In this document: piece after piece, positions 26,565-39,460 of the stretch
Position numbering within the stretch: position 1 is the stretch's first letter
Layout: the number at the start of each line of letters is the position of its first letter
Origin: Centropus unirufus
Taxonomy: Eukaryota; Chordata; Aves; Cuculiformes; Centropidae
Direction: 5' to 3'
Assembly (NCBI GenBank): GCA_013397695.1
Contig: VYZI01000021.1
Coordinates: forward strand, 320,566 to 384,565
DNA: 64,000 bases
Translations under genes and position numbers: made by a program
Notes under the pieces: model-generated
The model's database searches: none
Told to the model about the DNA's origin: nothing
What the model saw: the letters and a program-made list of their open reading frames with translations, nothing else

Positions 26565-28769
26565 GCATTTCTTTTGCTTTCCCTAAGGTGGCAGTACGAA
26601 TCCCCTTGCTGCTGCAGCATCCTGCATCCCAGTATTTAAACTCTGCATCCTTCAAGGTATCCCTCTTCCTCCCCAAGTGCCCAGCACTGTGCTTTCTGGC
26701 TCGTTGTTCCCTGTCCGTGCCATCCGGCGTGCAGGCCTGAGCAGGAGGGTGTGCTGGGGGCAGCTTGCAGGCAGTGGGGAGGGCTGACAAACTGCTGAGC
26801 TCTGGTCGTTGCAAGGAGAGATGGTGGGGAGGTAGAGGAGGTTGGAAAAAAAAAGATCTTGATTTTCAGCCAATAGAGAAAAATTAATCTGTTATTGCTT
26901 TGTGTTGGTGTCAGAAAGATTTAAAGGGTGATAAGAGGGCGTCAGAAAGACCTGGAGGCAAGAAAATGACACTTTGCATGCCAGCCTAGTATTATCACTC
27001 TTGGTTTGCAGAATGTGTCCCCAGTGTCACCCATGCAGTGCCATTTGACTCTTGGATGGCCAAGGGATTGGTGTCATGTGCAAGAAGGTCCGGGCCATGG
27101 CAGCAGGCTAGCTGCTGTGTCCAGGGAGCCACACTGCCACCTTATATCCCTAAAGCTGCACAAGGGACCTGTAGGGTCTCCTCCACCTGCAGCAAAGACC
27201 CAAGCTCTTATAGAAGGGCTAGAGCTCTGGTCTGTGGAGTGGGGTTGCTGGTGATGCGATTCCTAAGGCTTCCAGGGCACGGTAACCAAAGGAGGTTAAA
27301 ATGATCCAGTTGGCAAAAATACCCTGTAATTTCCTCTCTCTCTGATCACAAAGTGCCCCCTTAGGAGTGCCAGACAGCCCTGGGCAGCAGGCACAGATTT
27401 GGATTTACTTCTGTTGTTCAGACCAAACAGCTGCTAAGGGCGTCAGTTATACAGACATGATGATGTTGTCACTTTATGTATCATTTTTATTTCATTGCTC
27501 TCCAACGTTTGTAATACCCCGGAGCTCAGAAGCTTAAATAACAGCTCTCCCCATATTGATTTTATCCTTTGCCATTTGGCAGTCACTCATTCCTTTCCTT
27601 TCAAATTCCTAATAACCTGGATTTTAATTGAGCAGCACCCCTCTCTGTATTTGGGTAGTGGCTGTGGCCCAGTCAGTGATGGCAGGGGAAGGGACGGGTG
27701 TGGGACAGCAGTTTTCATGGGGCAGTCTGGAGGTGAGGCTTGTTCATGTGCGATGCTGCAGCGCCTCGTGGACTCCTCTTTACCAGAAAAAAACTAAAGT
27801 TAGCATGGAGACAAATTCTTCTTGCTCAGTTGCAAAAACTCTGAAGGAAGTTGTGTTTAGAGTAAGGATGGCTTTCCCTGGCTGGCTTTTGGGGATAGAG
27901 CAAACAACCAGATGGTGCTGAGGGAATTATTTCATAACAAAATGTGTCTCAGTGCAAACTGTCTGTGAAGTGACCATGTGACATGCATCTGCTGTATGGA
28001 GGTGTGCTGGATGCTCATCCAGGGGTCCTATTTCCGAGATGTGGGACTTGGATATTGAACTGTACAATCCCTCATCTTCCTCTGGCTCAGCACCTTTTCC
28101 TCCTGGGTCCTGCAGAACGGCTGCTCCAGTTGGTACATGGTGGCGTGTTTTACCTGCTCTTCCTGAGCGTTTGGAGTGGTGGATCCAGGTCCAGAGCACC
28201 CAGACCTCCAACACGACCTGCTCTGTACTCTTCAGCAGATCTCCAGGCCAAATAAAACCATAGCAATCATTTATGTGGCAGGAGGCAAGGCTAACAGCAC
28301 CAGGAGCACCTGAGGGACCTCCAGGTGGGTAGGGGGAAAACTGTCCCAAGAGGAATGAATGGGGTTTGGCTGCTAGGGCCAGTGAAATGGCGTGGTTTGT
28401 GGCAGGACCACGGGAGAAGGAGCTCTGCTCTAGCTGGTGCTAATAGGCAGTAGGAAGAATTATTTATTTTAACTTCATTAGATGGATCTGAGGGAGCCCA
28501 TGAAGCAACTGCCACTACCTACCTGCTCAGCACGGTAATGTCTATACACGCAGAGAGGTCAGGCTGGCACAGCATGGTCTAGGGACCCAGCTTATCTGTC
28601 TTGGTTGTAAAAGTGCTTTTTGGATAATCTGCATATGTGATGGTTGCTAGACTCACCTCTGCCTTGGTGGGATGTGGAGGTCTCTACCCAGCTGATCCTC
28701 ATTACAGCACAATGAAGAACTTGGTGTCATTTTAGCTATCATTGGTCATTTCAGCTGTGGGAGCTATGT

Positions 28770-28860
28770 CCAGATTTCAGCTGTGTGCAATGTTCTGTGT
28801 ATTTGCAAAAATAAAGTGATCCTTTAATATTTAATCGGAGTCATTAGTCACTTTTATTTA
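28770..28860 (+). other. Possible polyadenylation-signal context
   Basis: AATAAA at 28810-28815 is preceded by a U-rich/UGU-containing stretch (TTCTGTGTATTTGC) and followed by GTGATCCTTT, an arrangement like transcript 3' ends. The AATAAAGTGA arm also pairs imperfectly with TCACTTTTATTT at 28848-28859, giving a possible hairpin. No upstream coding exon is seen, so this may be chance or the end of a non-coding transcript. Confidence 0.15.
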
Positions 28861-31589
28861 TTTTATGCAGCTGAACTGCATCACAAGTGTTTCACTGATA
28901 GCTCCTCATCGTGGAAGCTCTTTGCTGGGGGAAAACTCACCAAGATTTTGGATCAACTCAGGCTCCCTTGGAAGCTCTGCAGTGGGTGGCTGTGCACCTC
29001 CAGCTGGCACAGGTCTGTCTCTATCCCTCCTCGGGGCTCTCCCAGAGCCTCCCCAGCTCCTGGGAGGACTAGTGCTGGCAGGGCTCTGGTTAATGCTGCT
29101 CCACCATCAGCTGTTGATGCATTTGGCTATCACAAACCACAGCCCTGCCTGGCAGGGGGAGCAGAAACTGAGCCTAGGGAGGGGGGGTGGGAGGAGGGAA
29201 TGGGAAGATGGGCTCTGGGGAACCCATCCCACTGAGAAGGTGGGTTGTGTTTCACATTAGCTGATGCTCCTGTGTGGTTTCCAGCACTAGCCCAAATGCA
29301 GAGGCTTGTGGCGAGCCAGCTCGGATATGCAGTTGGCATAAATCATGTCAGCCAGATCTTTCTCTGTAAGGATGGGGAGAGCCTCTTTCTAGAGTGATGG
29401 GGTGATAGGGGGGAATTGTTCAGTGCCAAGAATTGCTCATCAGTGGGCTAAGAGATCTGGGGGTCCTGTCCCTTTCAGTAGAACAAAGATTTACCTTCAC
29501 TTACAGTGATCTTGGGCTTTGGCTTCTCCCTGTTGATTTTAGAAGTGGCGTGGCAGGGCAGGGCTGATATGGGTGCCAATGGGGAAAACAATATGCAGCT
29601 GCTGCCCAGACATCTTCTGGGGTTGCTGGTATCCTCCTCTCCCTCCCTACCCTGGCAGTGTGTCCCAGATGAGCATGGGGATCTCAGAGCTTGTTCTGTT
29701 GGTTGCTGTCACCAACCAAAATGACCTGAGAGATCTTCTCCTACTGTAGGACGCTCTCTTGAACTGTAGGTCTGGAATTGGCTTGATGGGAGATTGCCAA
29801 GTTAGTTGGTGTCTTGAGCTTTGGAAAGGGAAGTTGCTAAGGCTGCTTTTGGGAAGGCAGTGATCTTTAGCAAGGAACATGGCTAGAGAAGGAGCTAGGC
29901 AGGAGTAGGCAAGCAAAACTGTTTCACATTTAAGGAGAATAAAAACAGCTGTTTAATGTGCAGACATCTAGACCCATTGTTCACCTGATGGCACACATCT
30001 GTGGGACATCAACAGCCACAGGTGAATGAGCCATCATGCACAACCTTGCTTTGGTGATCCCGAGTCGGTGTGTACAGGCTGGGGCTCACATAAGCACTCC
30101 TATCCAGTGCCCATCCCTTAGCCAGCAGCTACCAGCCAACCTGCTAGGAGCTAAGACAGGCCCTGACCACCACCATTTTTGGAAGAGCAGAAGACTTTGC
30201 AGTGAGGTTTCAACCTGGAAAGGGTGGGGGACTGGGGAGTTGGTGACGTGCTCTCTCCGCGCAGCTCCTCCATGATGGTCTGTCCTGGCACATCCCCACT
30301 TCTCAGCTTTGGCATGTGGTCTTTGTGCCCATCACACCTGCAGGCATGCTCATGCACATCACCTCCAGCACCTGCAAATGCCCCTGACAGTTCCCTCAGA
30401 TGGCTTCTTCCCACACACGTCCCTAGCCCTGCAACTTGCCTACCTTATAAATCTCACCTTAATCCTGCTTGTCCATCTTTGTCCCAAACCTGCATCTCAT
30501 TGTCCTGCAGCCCCTTGGCCCTTTGCACATCCCCTTCCTCTCCCTTACTCACCCTGCACTCTTTCCTTGGAAGGGCTAGCAGAAGCTCTACCTGGAGTGT
30601 GTTCAAAGGCTAATGCACATCCTCCCTTAATTATTGATTTGTTTATTGCAGACACTTTGGCAGGACATTCACCACAGCTCACACATCAGGCTCCCGCCTT
30701 CAGTTCCCCTTGCCGCTCATGGAGGCTGAGGGCAGTGTTAGAGGGGTGACCTGGGAATGATCCTGTCCTGGCTTGAGGTTGACACCCCTCTATCCTCACG
30801 AGTTCACTCATATGTCCCAGGGCCTCCGAGGTCAACCCCATGTTAGGACCGCCTGTGGGAATGACAAAGGGCTTTCCTGCAGAGCCAGCACCAGAGCTCC
30901 CTCCAAGCCCAAGTCTTGCTTCCCAGGTAAGCAGAGCTTATGGTAGGTGTTTCCCATAGCAAGGGCCTCCTGTAAGGTGATACCAACTCCCAGCGTGTGT
31001 CTAAGAAGTGTGACACATGGGATCAAAACACAATTATACCACCAAGACCCAGATGCTGTCATTCCCCGGGTGGGGAGAGATTAGATGCTGTGAATTAGCA
31101 GGATTGTTAACGACTCTAAGACTAATGTTGGGACACAAGCATGGCAGCCTCTGGAGAGGAGGGCTCAGAGGCATGGTCCTGCTACTGGGGCTGCTGTCAG
31201 CCTGTCGCCCTATGCTCTGGGAGCTCTGGCTTTTTGATGCCAGAGAGGCACCAAAGTAGGAAAACACAGATGCCACCACCTGCCAAGGTGGAGCATCCTG
31301 CGTTTGCTTGTGTTTCTCTAGAGAGGGGTGCGGTGGCTGGGCCAAGGAGCTCCTGACTAAGCCAGGCTGGGTGGATCATGATCCCTTTGGATTCATCATG
31401 GTCACTTCTCCTTGCCTGGTGGATTGAGCGTGGGACCAGCTGCCTCACTTGCAACCCTCACAGGATATGGAGATGTTTTGGGCAATTTGGGGTTTCACGA
31501 TTCATCTGATGGACGAGGAAATCACTTCAAGCAGCTGTTGACTCACCTGATCCTTGGGACAAGAGAGGTTGCACACATACCTGAAACTA

Positions 31590-31602
31590 TGCCCTCTAGG
31601 GA
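31590..31602 (-). promoter_or_regulatory. Weak CTCF-like motif
   Basis: On the minus strand this reads TCCCTAGAGGGCA, matching 11 of 13 positions of the CTCF core consensus CCRSYAGRKGGCR. Two mismatches in the left part make it a weak candidate. Confidence 0.25.
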
Positions 31603-34110
31603 CCCCAGTAGACTGTAGGGGCTGCAAGTCCCTCATCTCCCTTGGGAAGCACATTAAGTACCCAAGATGATGAGACAGGACCATACATCCTGTGTACATT
31701 AGAGCTCTGATACACAGCTAAAAGCTGTCTTCTCTACCCTCCTGTAGATAATAGCAACTTCACCGCATTTATTTGGGAAAGCATTACTCTACAAAATGAT
31801 TTTGGTAAATAATTTCCTGAAAAGTAGATTATTTAATTTTCCCTGCTTAACCCTGCTCTGACACCTCTGCCTGAAGTCATCACAGTGCCCCAGTAAGGAA
31901 GATCAGTGTAAGATTTGGAGGCATAAACAGGCTGGGGAGTTTTTCTAAAGCAATTTGATTTCCTTGCAAGGGCAGATGAGGTCTGCGGAGCATGTTTCTG
32001 TGCACATGTGCAGGGAAGAGCTCAGGGCAAGGAGGAATTGATTCTTCACTGAATTGTGATTCAACTTGGAGGCTTGGTAGGGGCCCAAGACGAGCATTGT
32101 TACCTCTCTGATGAGGCGTGTGTCACAGCCACTATTCCTTTCGCACAATTTCCTTCCCAGCATCTCAGCAAAAGCTCAAGTTTCTGCAAACCACACAAGG
32201 GTGTGGGAGGGATGCTGGGGTTGGTGTGGGTGCCTGGTTTGAAGACAGGGGCACTTGAATCGTACACTGCAATGCAAGAAAACAGGGCTTGGTGTGGATG
32301 TAGCTCACTTTTGTTCTTAAAAGCATGCTTGAAAATAATCAGAAAGTTTGGGGTTTTTTTTAAGGGCTCATTTTGATTATTTTTAAATTGAAAGTGATTT
32401 TTCTGGCTTCAAGGTCCTATGTTGTGGCGTATCCCAGGCTCTCTGTGACTGCCCCCTCTCCCACCCAGCAGTCCCACATGCTCCACTTGTGCATTGAGAG
32501 AGTGAATTAGAAATGTGGGATTTTTGAAAGCACTGGTTTTGTCTGGTGAAAAAATCACTGGGGAACACAATAGAGACTTGTGCACCTTTGTCCTGGCAAG
32601 GGCTGTGTCGGTGACTCCGTGGCCTGATCACTCACATTGGGAATTTCCTGACTTGTGCCCACAACTGAGTGGCTTAGAGCAAATAAAATGCCCCAAGAGA
32701 TGTGCAGATGGCAGGTCACCAGAGGAGCAATGCCAGGACTATAATCCCTGTTATCTTCCTGCAGCATGGCCATCTCGAGTGCCTCCTGGGACTCCTTTGC
32801 GGCTCCCTCCCTAGCCACCCTCAGGTTTCGCAGCCTCACTCCTGGTAGAGTTTCTCCACCCGGGTCTCTATTGCTCCACTTTCCTCAGTGAGAGACAGAC
32901 CAGCTCTGCGCAGAGCATTGCCAGCAGATCAAAGCACTGCCTTAATTTCTTGACTGCAGCTCTAATCTGCTCTGTATTATTGTCCTTCTTATTCCTTAGG
33001 CTTTCGAAGACCTTCATTTCAGTCTTTATTTTTGGTCCATTGCAGGCATCATCTCTTGGACATTACAGCCAAAACCAGAACTTTTCCCTGGCTAGACACA
33101 TTAATTCAGGAGCTGCCCAGGTGGGAGACTGGTTCAGGTCCTTGCAATGAATGCAAGCACAGCAATATTTGTTATCTTTGTGACAGTGCTGGTTTTTTTA
33201 GATCTCATTTGAATATGTTTACTCCTGATTTTTTTGTTCCTGTTTATTTGAGCAAATGATTCCTGGTTAAGTGCTTTTCCCTAAACTTTCTGAACAGCCT
33301 CAGAGAGTTTATGAATAGCATATCTGCCAGAATAGCTTCATCCTAGGCTAGCTTCATCATAGGACTATCCAAGGCTAGAGTGTCCTACCACCCGGTGCTC
33401 TCCATCCACCCCCCCAGCTGAGACATTCATCTTTCATCACATGGCTGTTTCTGCCAAAGTGTCACTGCCTCACGTGCCTCCTCCTGCCCCTCTCCCTGTG
33501 GGTTCCAGGGGCCAGACTGATCTATGAGCAGGATGCAACCTTCCGTGCTCACGGGGCTTCTTCTTCCCAAGCACCTGAGAAGCAATAAGGACATCAGATC
33601 AAAAGCTGCTTCCAAGCTCTTCCCAGGGTGATGGGAACAAGGAGCTCTGCTTCAAGGAGCAACACTTTTGATGCTTGTATGCCTGCGCAGCTTAGCCGAG
33701 AGGCAAATGCCTTTTGGCTCTGCAGGGGATGATATTATCCTTTTGCAGCCCGTGCCAGTGATGCTGTGGGGGATGCTGTGCCCCCAAACCAGTCCTCACC
33801 CCCTTCCTGAAAGGTGGCGGCAGCAGCTGGACCTTCTCCAAAATTGTTCCTCCTGGGGTTGCCCTGCAAAGGGGCACGTAAACCTACAGCCAAATTCCCA
33901 ATGCAGGGGATGAAAGTGTTCTCCCTGCCTCTCCCGTCAGACCTCGCACCCTGCGCTGCTGCCCAGCATCACCGTATGCTGCCAAACAGCAACTCTGTCC
34001 GCCCTGGGGCTGGCCGCATTTCAGAGGTGTGCAAAGTGGTCTTGCTGTAGGCACATTTGCAGATCTTTCTGGATGAGAGAGGGGCTAGAAAAATGTCAGC
34101 TCATCATTTT

Positions 34111-35707
34111 CATTGACAGCAAGTGCTGTTCTGGTAATAGGGAGCAGGGTGGTGCATGCCTCAGTGTGGGCCCGTCAGATCGATACAGAGATCAGAGGCA
34201 GGAGTGGACGCTGGAGCTTATGATGACTGAGCAGATATTGGACCACAGATCTCCATCTGGTCCTGCCCCAAAGGGATGTGGTATTTGCTGTGCCCAGGAG
34301 GCAAGTGGTGCATTGTGGAGCCTTTACCCGTGAAGCAAAGTGGCAGGAGGAGGACAGGACTGTCCCCAAGATGAGGGCAAGCTTGAGAGCATGATGCTAA
34401 AGGCAGCCATGTAGGTGGGAAGAGCAGAAATGTAAATAAAACAGCTGCCTTCACCTCTGCCTGTGGCCAGAAGATCCCAGGCACCACCCAGCCCTGCTCG
34501 TTCTTCTGGGCAGGGTGTTTTGGTAGCCACCGGTGCCTCCATGTAGAAGGAGGAGATAGAGACCTCGCTGCAGAGGTACTGAGGCTTAGTCTGGGCCAAG
34601 TGTATCCCATCAAATTTCTGGAGACTCCCAAAGGCCAGAGGGAACACGGCCCCTGAGCCCCTATGGGACAGAGTTCTCACAGGAGGCACTGATTTCATCC
34701 TTCGTGGAGATGCTTCTTGAAAGAGCAATTTGCCAGCATCCCTCAGAGCAATAACGGCAAGGCCTGCGCTTGAGATAGCATCTCTGTGCTCTGACAGCCC
34801 CATCACTCATGCCCTGCTCCCTCCTCCCTCTTCCGTGGGGACAGGAGTGAGGGATGGAGGCAGGGATGGCAAGTTCCCACCACCTGCAGCTCCCAAATAC
34901 TCCCAGCCCCTTTGGGACCTGGGTATGGTAGAGGTAGCACTGCCCTGGCTGAGCATCATGTTCCATCTGTCTGTGGACTGGTGAGGAGTGGTGGGTTCAC
35001 GTGGGGGAAGCAGGACCAGGGGCTGCCCAGCTCTTGCACTGGGTGGAGGTTGGTGGCCTGTCCACTCTTTGTGGCACGGACTTTGTTGTTGCTGCAGTCT
35101 CTTCTGCGGCAAAACTCTCCAGCCCTCCCCTGGCAGCCTGCAATGAGGAGGATGAACAGCCCCCGGGTTCTTTCTTTTCCTGCCCACCTTCCGCCTGCCC
35201 TCTGGGCACCCAGCTGGATGCTCCTGCTCCTCCCATTCCCTCGCTTTGACTGGCCACGTTTCCTCCATGAGCAGCGGCTTTATCTATTAGCGGCAGAGGA
35301 AGCCGTGGCTTGGCACCAAACCTCCTCATCAGCTGCTGAAGCAGGGCTTGCCTTGGCACCGCCTGGCAGAGCGGGGGGTGCATGTTGTGGGGGTGGGAGG
35401 TCTCCTGCATCCCCCCACCCTGGGACAGCTGACCTGAGACCTCCCTGACCTCCCGTGCGTTAAACTTTGTCTTTGCAAGGGGAGTGCAGAGCGCATAACC
35501 TCCTTGGGTTCCAGAGGAGGACCTGAAAGCCCCCCTGCATGAGTTTCTGCTTCATGAGCAGTTGCATTCTACTCCAGGCCAGGAGTCAAGCCCTGGGGAA
35601 TGGAGGGACCCAGGGCAGGCTGTCACATGGGTGGGTGAGAAGGGTGCCAGGTGCTTGTGCAGGCAGCCTCATACCAAGCAGTGCCACCTCCAGGTGACAG
35701 TGGTTTC
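34111..35707 (+). repeat. Duplicated segment, copy 1
   Basis: The 1597 bases starting CATTGACAGCAAGTGCTG and ending GTGACAGTGGTTTC recur at 35709-37305 in the same orientation at an offset of exactly 1598. Visible mismatches are three: 34960 G (copy 2 C), 35579 C (copy 2 G) and 35650 G (copy 2 A). Copy 1 ends immediately before a single N. The segment is GC-rich in its second half and has open frames up to 178 codons on both strands (for example 34912-35448 plus and 34324-34806 minus) that share no family motif. The single N suggests the two copies are overlapping contig ends that were not merged. A very recent true tandem duplication is the alternative. Confidence 0.95.
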
Positions 35708-35708
35708 N
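35708..35708. other. Single unknown base at contig join
   Basis: One N exactly at the junction of the two near-identical 1597-base copies. A one-base spacer is typical of an assembler abutting two contigs without a measured gap. Confidence 0.95.
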
Positions 35709-37305
35709 CATTGACAGCAAGTGCTGTTCTGGTAATAGGGAGCAGGGTGGTGCATGCCTCAGTGTGGGCCCGTCAGATCGATACAGAGATCAGAGGCAGG
35801 AGTGGACGCTGGAGCTTATGATGACTGAGCAGATATTGGACCACAGATCTCCATCTGGTCCTGCCCCAAAGGGATGTGGTATTTGCTGTGCCCAGGAGGC
35901 AAGTGGTGCATTGTGGAGCCTTTACCCGTGAAGCAAAGTGGCAGGAGGAGGACAGGACTGTCCCCAAGATGAGGGCAAGCTTGAGAGCATGATGCTAAAG
36001 GCAGCCATGTAGGTGGGAAGAGCAGAAATGTAAATAAAACAGCTGCCTTCACCTCTGCCTGTGGCCAGAAGATCCCAGGCACCACCCAGCCCTGCTCGTT
36101 CTTCTGGGCAGGGTGTTTTGGTAGCCACCGGTGCCTCCATGTAGAAGGAGGAGATAGAGACCTCGCTGCAGAGGTACTGAGGCTTAGTCTGGGCCAAGTG
36201 TATCCCATCAAATTTCTGGAGACTCCCAAAGGCCAGAGGGAACACGGCCCCTGAGCCCCTATGGGACAGAGTTCTCACAGGAGGCACTGATTTCATCCTT
36301 CGTGGAGATGCTTCTTGAAAGAGCAATTTGCCAGCATCCCTCAGAGCAATAACGGCAAGGCCTGCGCTTGAGATAGCATCTCTGTGCTCTGACAGCCCCA
36401 TCACTCATGCCCTGCTCCCTCCTCCCTCTTCCGTGGGGACAGGAGTGAGGGATGGAGGCAGGGATGGCAAGTTCCCACCACCTGCAGCTCCCAAATACTC
36501 CCAGCCCCTTTGGGACCTGGGTATGGTAGAGGTAGCACTGCCCTGGCTGAGCATCATCTTCCATCTGTCTGTGGACTGGTGAGGAGTGGTGGGTTCACGT
36601 GGGGGAAGCAGGACCAGGGGCTGCCCAGCTCTTGCACTGGGTGGAGGTTGGTGGCCTGTCCACTCTTTGTGGCACGGACTTTGTTGTTGCTGCAGTCTCT
36701 TCTGCGGCAAAACTCTCCAGCCCTCCCCTGGCAGCCTGCAATGAGGAGGATGAACAGCCCCCGGGTTCTTTCTTTTCCTGCCCACCTTCCGCCTGCCCTC
36801 TGGGCACCCAGCTGGATGCTCCTGCTCCTCCCATTCCCTCGCTTTGACTGGCCACGTTTCCTCCATGAGCAGCGGCTTTATCTATTAGCGGCAGAGGAAG
36901 CCGTGGCTTGGCACCAAACCTCCTCATCAGCTGCTGAAGCAGGGCTTGCCTTGGCACCGCCTGGCAGAGCGGGGGGTGCATGTTGTGGGGGTGGGAGGTC
37001 TCCTGCATCCCCCCACCCTGGGACAGCTGACCTGAGACCTCCCTGACCTCCCGTGCGTTAAACTTTGTCTTTGCAAGGGGAGTGCAGAGCGCATAACCTC
37101 CTTGGGTTCCAGAGGAGGACCTGAAAGCCCCCCTGCATGAGTTTCTGCTTCATGAGCAGTTGCATTCTACTCCAGGGCAGGAGTCAAGCCCTGGGGAATG
37201 GAGGGACCCAGGGCAGGCTGTCACATGGGTGGGTGAGAAGGGTGCCAAGTGCTTGTGCAGGCAGCCTCATACCAAGCAGTGCCACCTCCAGGTGACAGTG
37301 GTTTC
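35709..37305 (+). repeat. Duplicated segment, copy 2
   Basis: Near-identical to 34111-35707. Three substitutions and no indels are seen, which is about 99.8 percent identity. After the last shared base the sequence continues GCCCAGGTCTGATC into unique DNA, while copy 1 stops at the N. That is the geometry expected if contig A ended at 35707 and contig B started at 35709 with an unrecognised overlap. The mismatches fit heterozygous sites or low-quality contig ends. Confidence 0.95.
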
Positions 37306-37721
37306 GCCCAGGTCTGATCTGCCTGGAGGAGAGCCTTGCTGTGCTGCAGGACTGCAGTGGGTTCCCAAGGTGGGTTTGTGCCCTTAGATGTGTCCCCACC
37401 CTGTGACTAGCTCTGCAGTGACATGCCAGGGCAGGCTGATGTCCTTCTACCTGATGGTGTGATTGATGCCAAGTGCCACGAGGAGGCTGCAACCTCACAC
37501 CAGCTCCCTTATAAAGGAAACCCCGGTCTCACGCTGGCCACTGTTTTTGTGGGTAGTGTGTCATCCCTTTCCTCTGGGCTGCTGAGGGATGAACCCACAT
37601 GCTGGAGGAGCATCTCGGGATGCACGGTATTCTCCAGGAGCTGAGGTACGTGACATAGTGCCCTCAGTGCCCTCTCCAGTCCAGTCACAGTGCTGAGCCA
37701 CATGAATGACATCTCTCTGAC

Positions 37722-37750
37722 ATGGGTGGGGAAACTGAGGCAAGGAGCAA
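37722..37750 (+). repeat. Short MIR-like GGGGAAACTGAGGC match
   Basis: GGGTGGGGAAACTGAGGCAAGG resembles the conserved 3' block of MIR-type SINEs. The match is under 30 bases with no flanking support, so it is tentative. Confidence 0.2.
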
Positions 37751-38279
37751 AAAATAAGCCTGAGCATCTTCCCCTCCAGTGCCTTTCCAGCTACATTTTC
37801 TATAAAGGTGCCTGGGGATGAAAGCTGCTTCTCATGGGGGTGGACACCTGCCAATTCCACCTGTACTCCTCTTCCTTATAGCATCGGGCACTTCGGTTAC
37901 CTCTCTGCATCCAGGGGTTTCATTTCTGTAGTCTGAAATCATGTGGGGCTCAGGGAGAAACCAGCCCCCTCACCTTGGTATTTATTCCCTAGATGAGCGT
38001 CCCTACTTTATTTGGGTGGGGGAGCCCTGGAAGGAGGAGCTCTGATGAAGTTGTCTGGCACTCCAGAAGCCCTAGGACTGATGTCCTGGTCTGTGCAGCA
38101 TCGCTGTTGTTCCCATGGCTTGGGATGCAGCTGTGCAGCAATGGGTGAGGAGTTACCTGAGCAAGAGCCATGCTTGTGCCCCACTGGTATGGGCTCCTGG
38201 CTGTGTGTGGCTTTGGTCTGCTTGGTCCACACTGAGAAGTATGAGTGCATGAATTGTTGTAAATCCTGCCTGTAGCTGC

Positions 38280-38291
38280 TTTTTTTTTTTT
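38280..38291 (+). repeat. Poly-T run
   Basis: Run of 12 T inside a longer pyrimidine-rich stretch to about 38307. Confidence 0.75.
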
Positions 38292-38773
38292 CTCTTTCCT
38301 TTTTTACTCCCAATTCACTTGCTTGTTCTGCACTACAGTGATTTGGGGTCCATAGCAAAGCGTGGAGGTGTTGGTTCAGCACCCTTTCTCTTCTCTGTGC
38401 AAAGCCCTGTACTTGATAGAAGCAGACCCTTAAAATATTTGGGAGTCCTACACCTGTAATTCCTGCCTTCACCTGTGCCCCTGCCTGCAGCAGCATCCCT
38501 TTATCACTGTGTCTCTAGGCGGAGGAGCAGAGACCTGAAACTATTGGGGAGTGGGGGGAGAGCATGTAGAAAAGCGCTGTAGAAAAGCAGAGCAAATTAA
38601 GCAGAGCTCTGATCTGCTTGGGTTTGTGCTTGCCAAAAATGCACCATGCATCTTAATTCGCTCTGCTGTTCAGCTCGCGCTCACTGCTCTCCTGATGCCA
38701 TTTCGGCGCTCTGAGCTCAGCCTTTTCAACACTTCAGTCTTCCTCTTTCAGGATTATTATTTTATTATTTTTA

Positions 38774-38788
38774 TTTTTTTTTTTTTTT
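38774..38788 (+). repeat. Poly-T run
   Basis: Run of 15 T at the left part of the CpG island, preceded by ATTATTTTTATT-type sequence. Confidence 0.75.
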
Positions 38789-39430
38789 GCATGTCTGATT
38801 GCAGAATCTGCTGCAGGAGGAAAAGGGGAAGCCAGGGGAGGCAGAATGGGAGCCCCGACCCTGGATGCTCCTGCCTGCGCTTCCCGGCAGCCGGTTGAGT
38901 CCCCGATGCATTTTAGACGGGGGGGAGGGCGTGGGGTGTGCGTGTGTGTCTTTCTAGAAAGTCCTTCCTGGGTGCTCTCCAGTCGCTGTTTTCCCACCCA
39001 GGCGTCTGATCTGCCTCTCGCTAAGGAGAAAAAAAATAAATTGTTGTAATCCACACGATATTTTTTTTTTTCCCTCTTCCAGTTCAGTTTAATCTTTCTT
39101 TCCACTCCACCCTTGCGTCCCGATTGCAGCGGGGAAGGTGCGGGAGGGGGAACCCACCCAGCAACCAAGCGAAAGGCAGCATCGTCCTCCTCCGAAAGAC
39201 GAAAGAGCCTGAGAAAGCCGGATCCGAGCCAGAACCCCTCCGCTCTCCCCCAGCACAAATTTAACCCCAGCTGCAACTTTTCATCTGTTGGCGGGGCTGG
39301 GGCTTCAGCAGTCCTGGGGTGGGTTTCCCCCCCCTCTCTTTCACCCCCTCCCCTACATTGATTTTAGCGGAGAGGGAGGAGGGGGGTGGGGAATCCTTTT
39401 TATTGCAGAGCCCGGCTCGCTTTGCAAGCC

Positions 39431-39460
39431 TTCCTCCTCCTTTTCCTCCTCCTCCTCCCC
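39431..39460 (+). repeat. Polypyrimidine (TCC) tract
   Basis: Almost pure pyrimidine sequence made of TCC units inside the CpG island, followed by a T8 run and GCCCGCCGCAG. Mirror-like polypurine/polypyrimidine tracts are common in promoters and can form triplex DNA. It also looks like a splice-acceptor pyrimidine tract, but no exon is supported. Confidence 0.6.

Larger units (their letters stand above)
25608..34110. other. Non-coding stretch, no gene recognised
   Basis: Unique sequence without recognised exons. It holds the GGTTAA hexamer cluster (26261-26564), a candidate poly-A-signal context near 28810 and a weak CTCF-like match at 31590-31602. Open frames up to 146 codons (30309-30749, plus) have no family features. 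Confidence 0.6.
37306..38649. other. Non-coding stretch upstream of the CpG island
   Basis: Unique sequence with no exon recognised. It includes a short GGGGAAACTGAGGCAAGGAG match to a MIR-like tail at about 37729 and a T12 run at 38280-38291. A minus-strand open frame of 162 codons (38008-38496) has no recognisable motifs. Confidence 0.5.

Noticed and set aside
34912..35448. 178-codon frame found twice, as if a duplicated gene
   Set aside because: The duplication is a DNA-level copy of the whole 1597-base segment, including opposite-strand frames. There is no protein family signal.
38373..38395. TTCAGCACC as a REST (RE1) site
   Set aside because: Only the left half-site is present; the right half (GGACAG type) is missing at the usual spacing.
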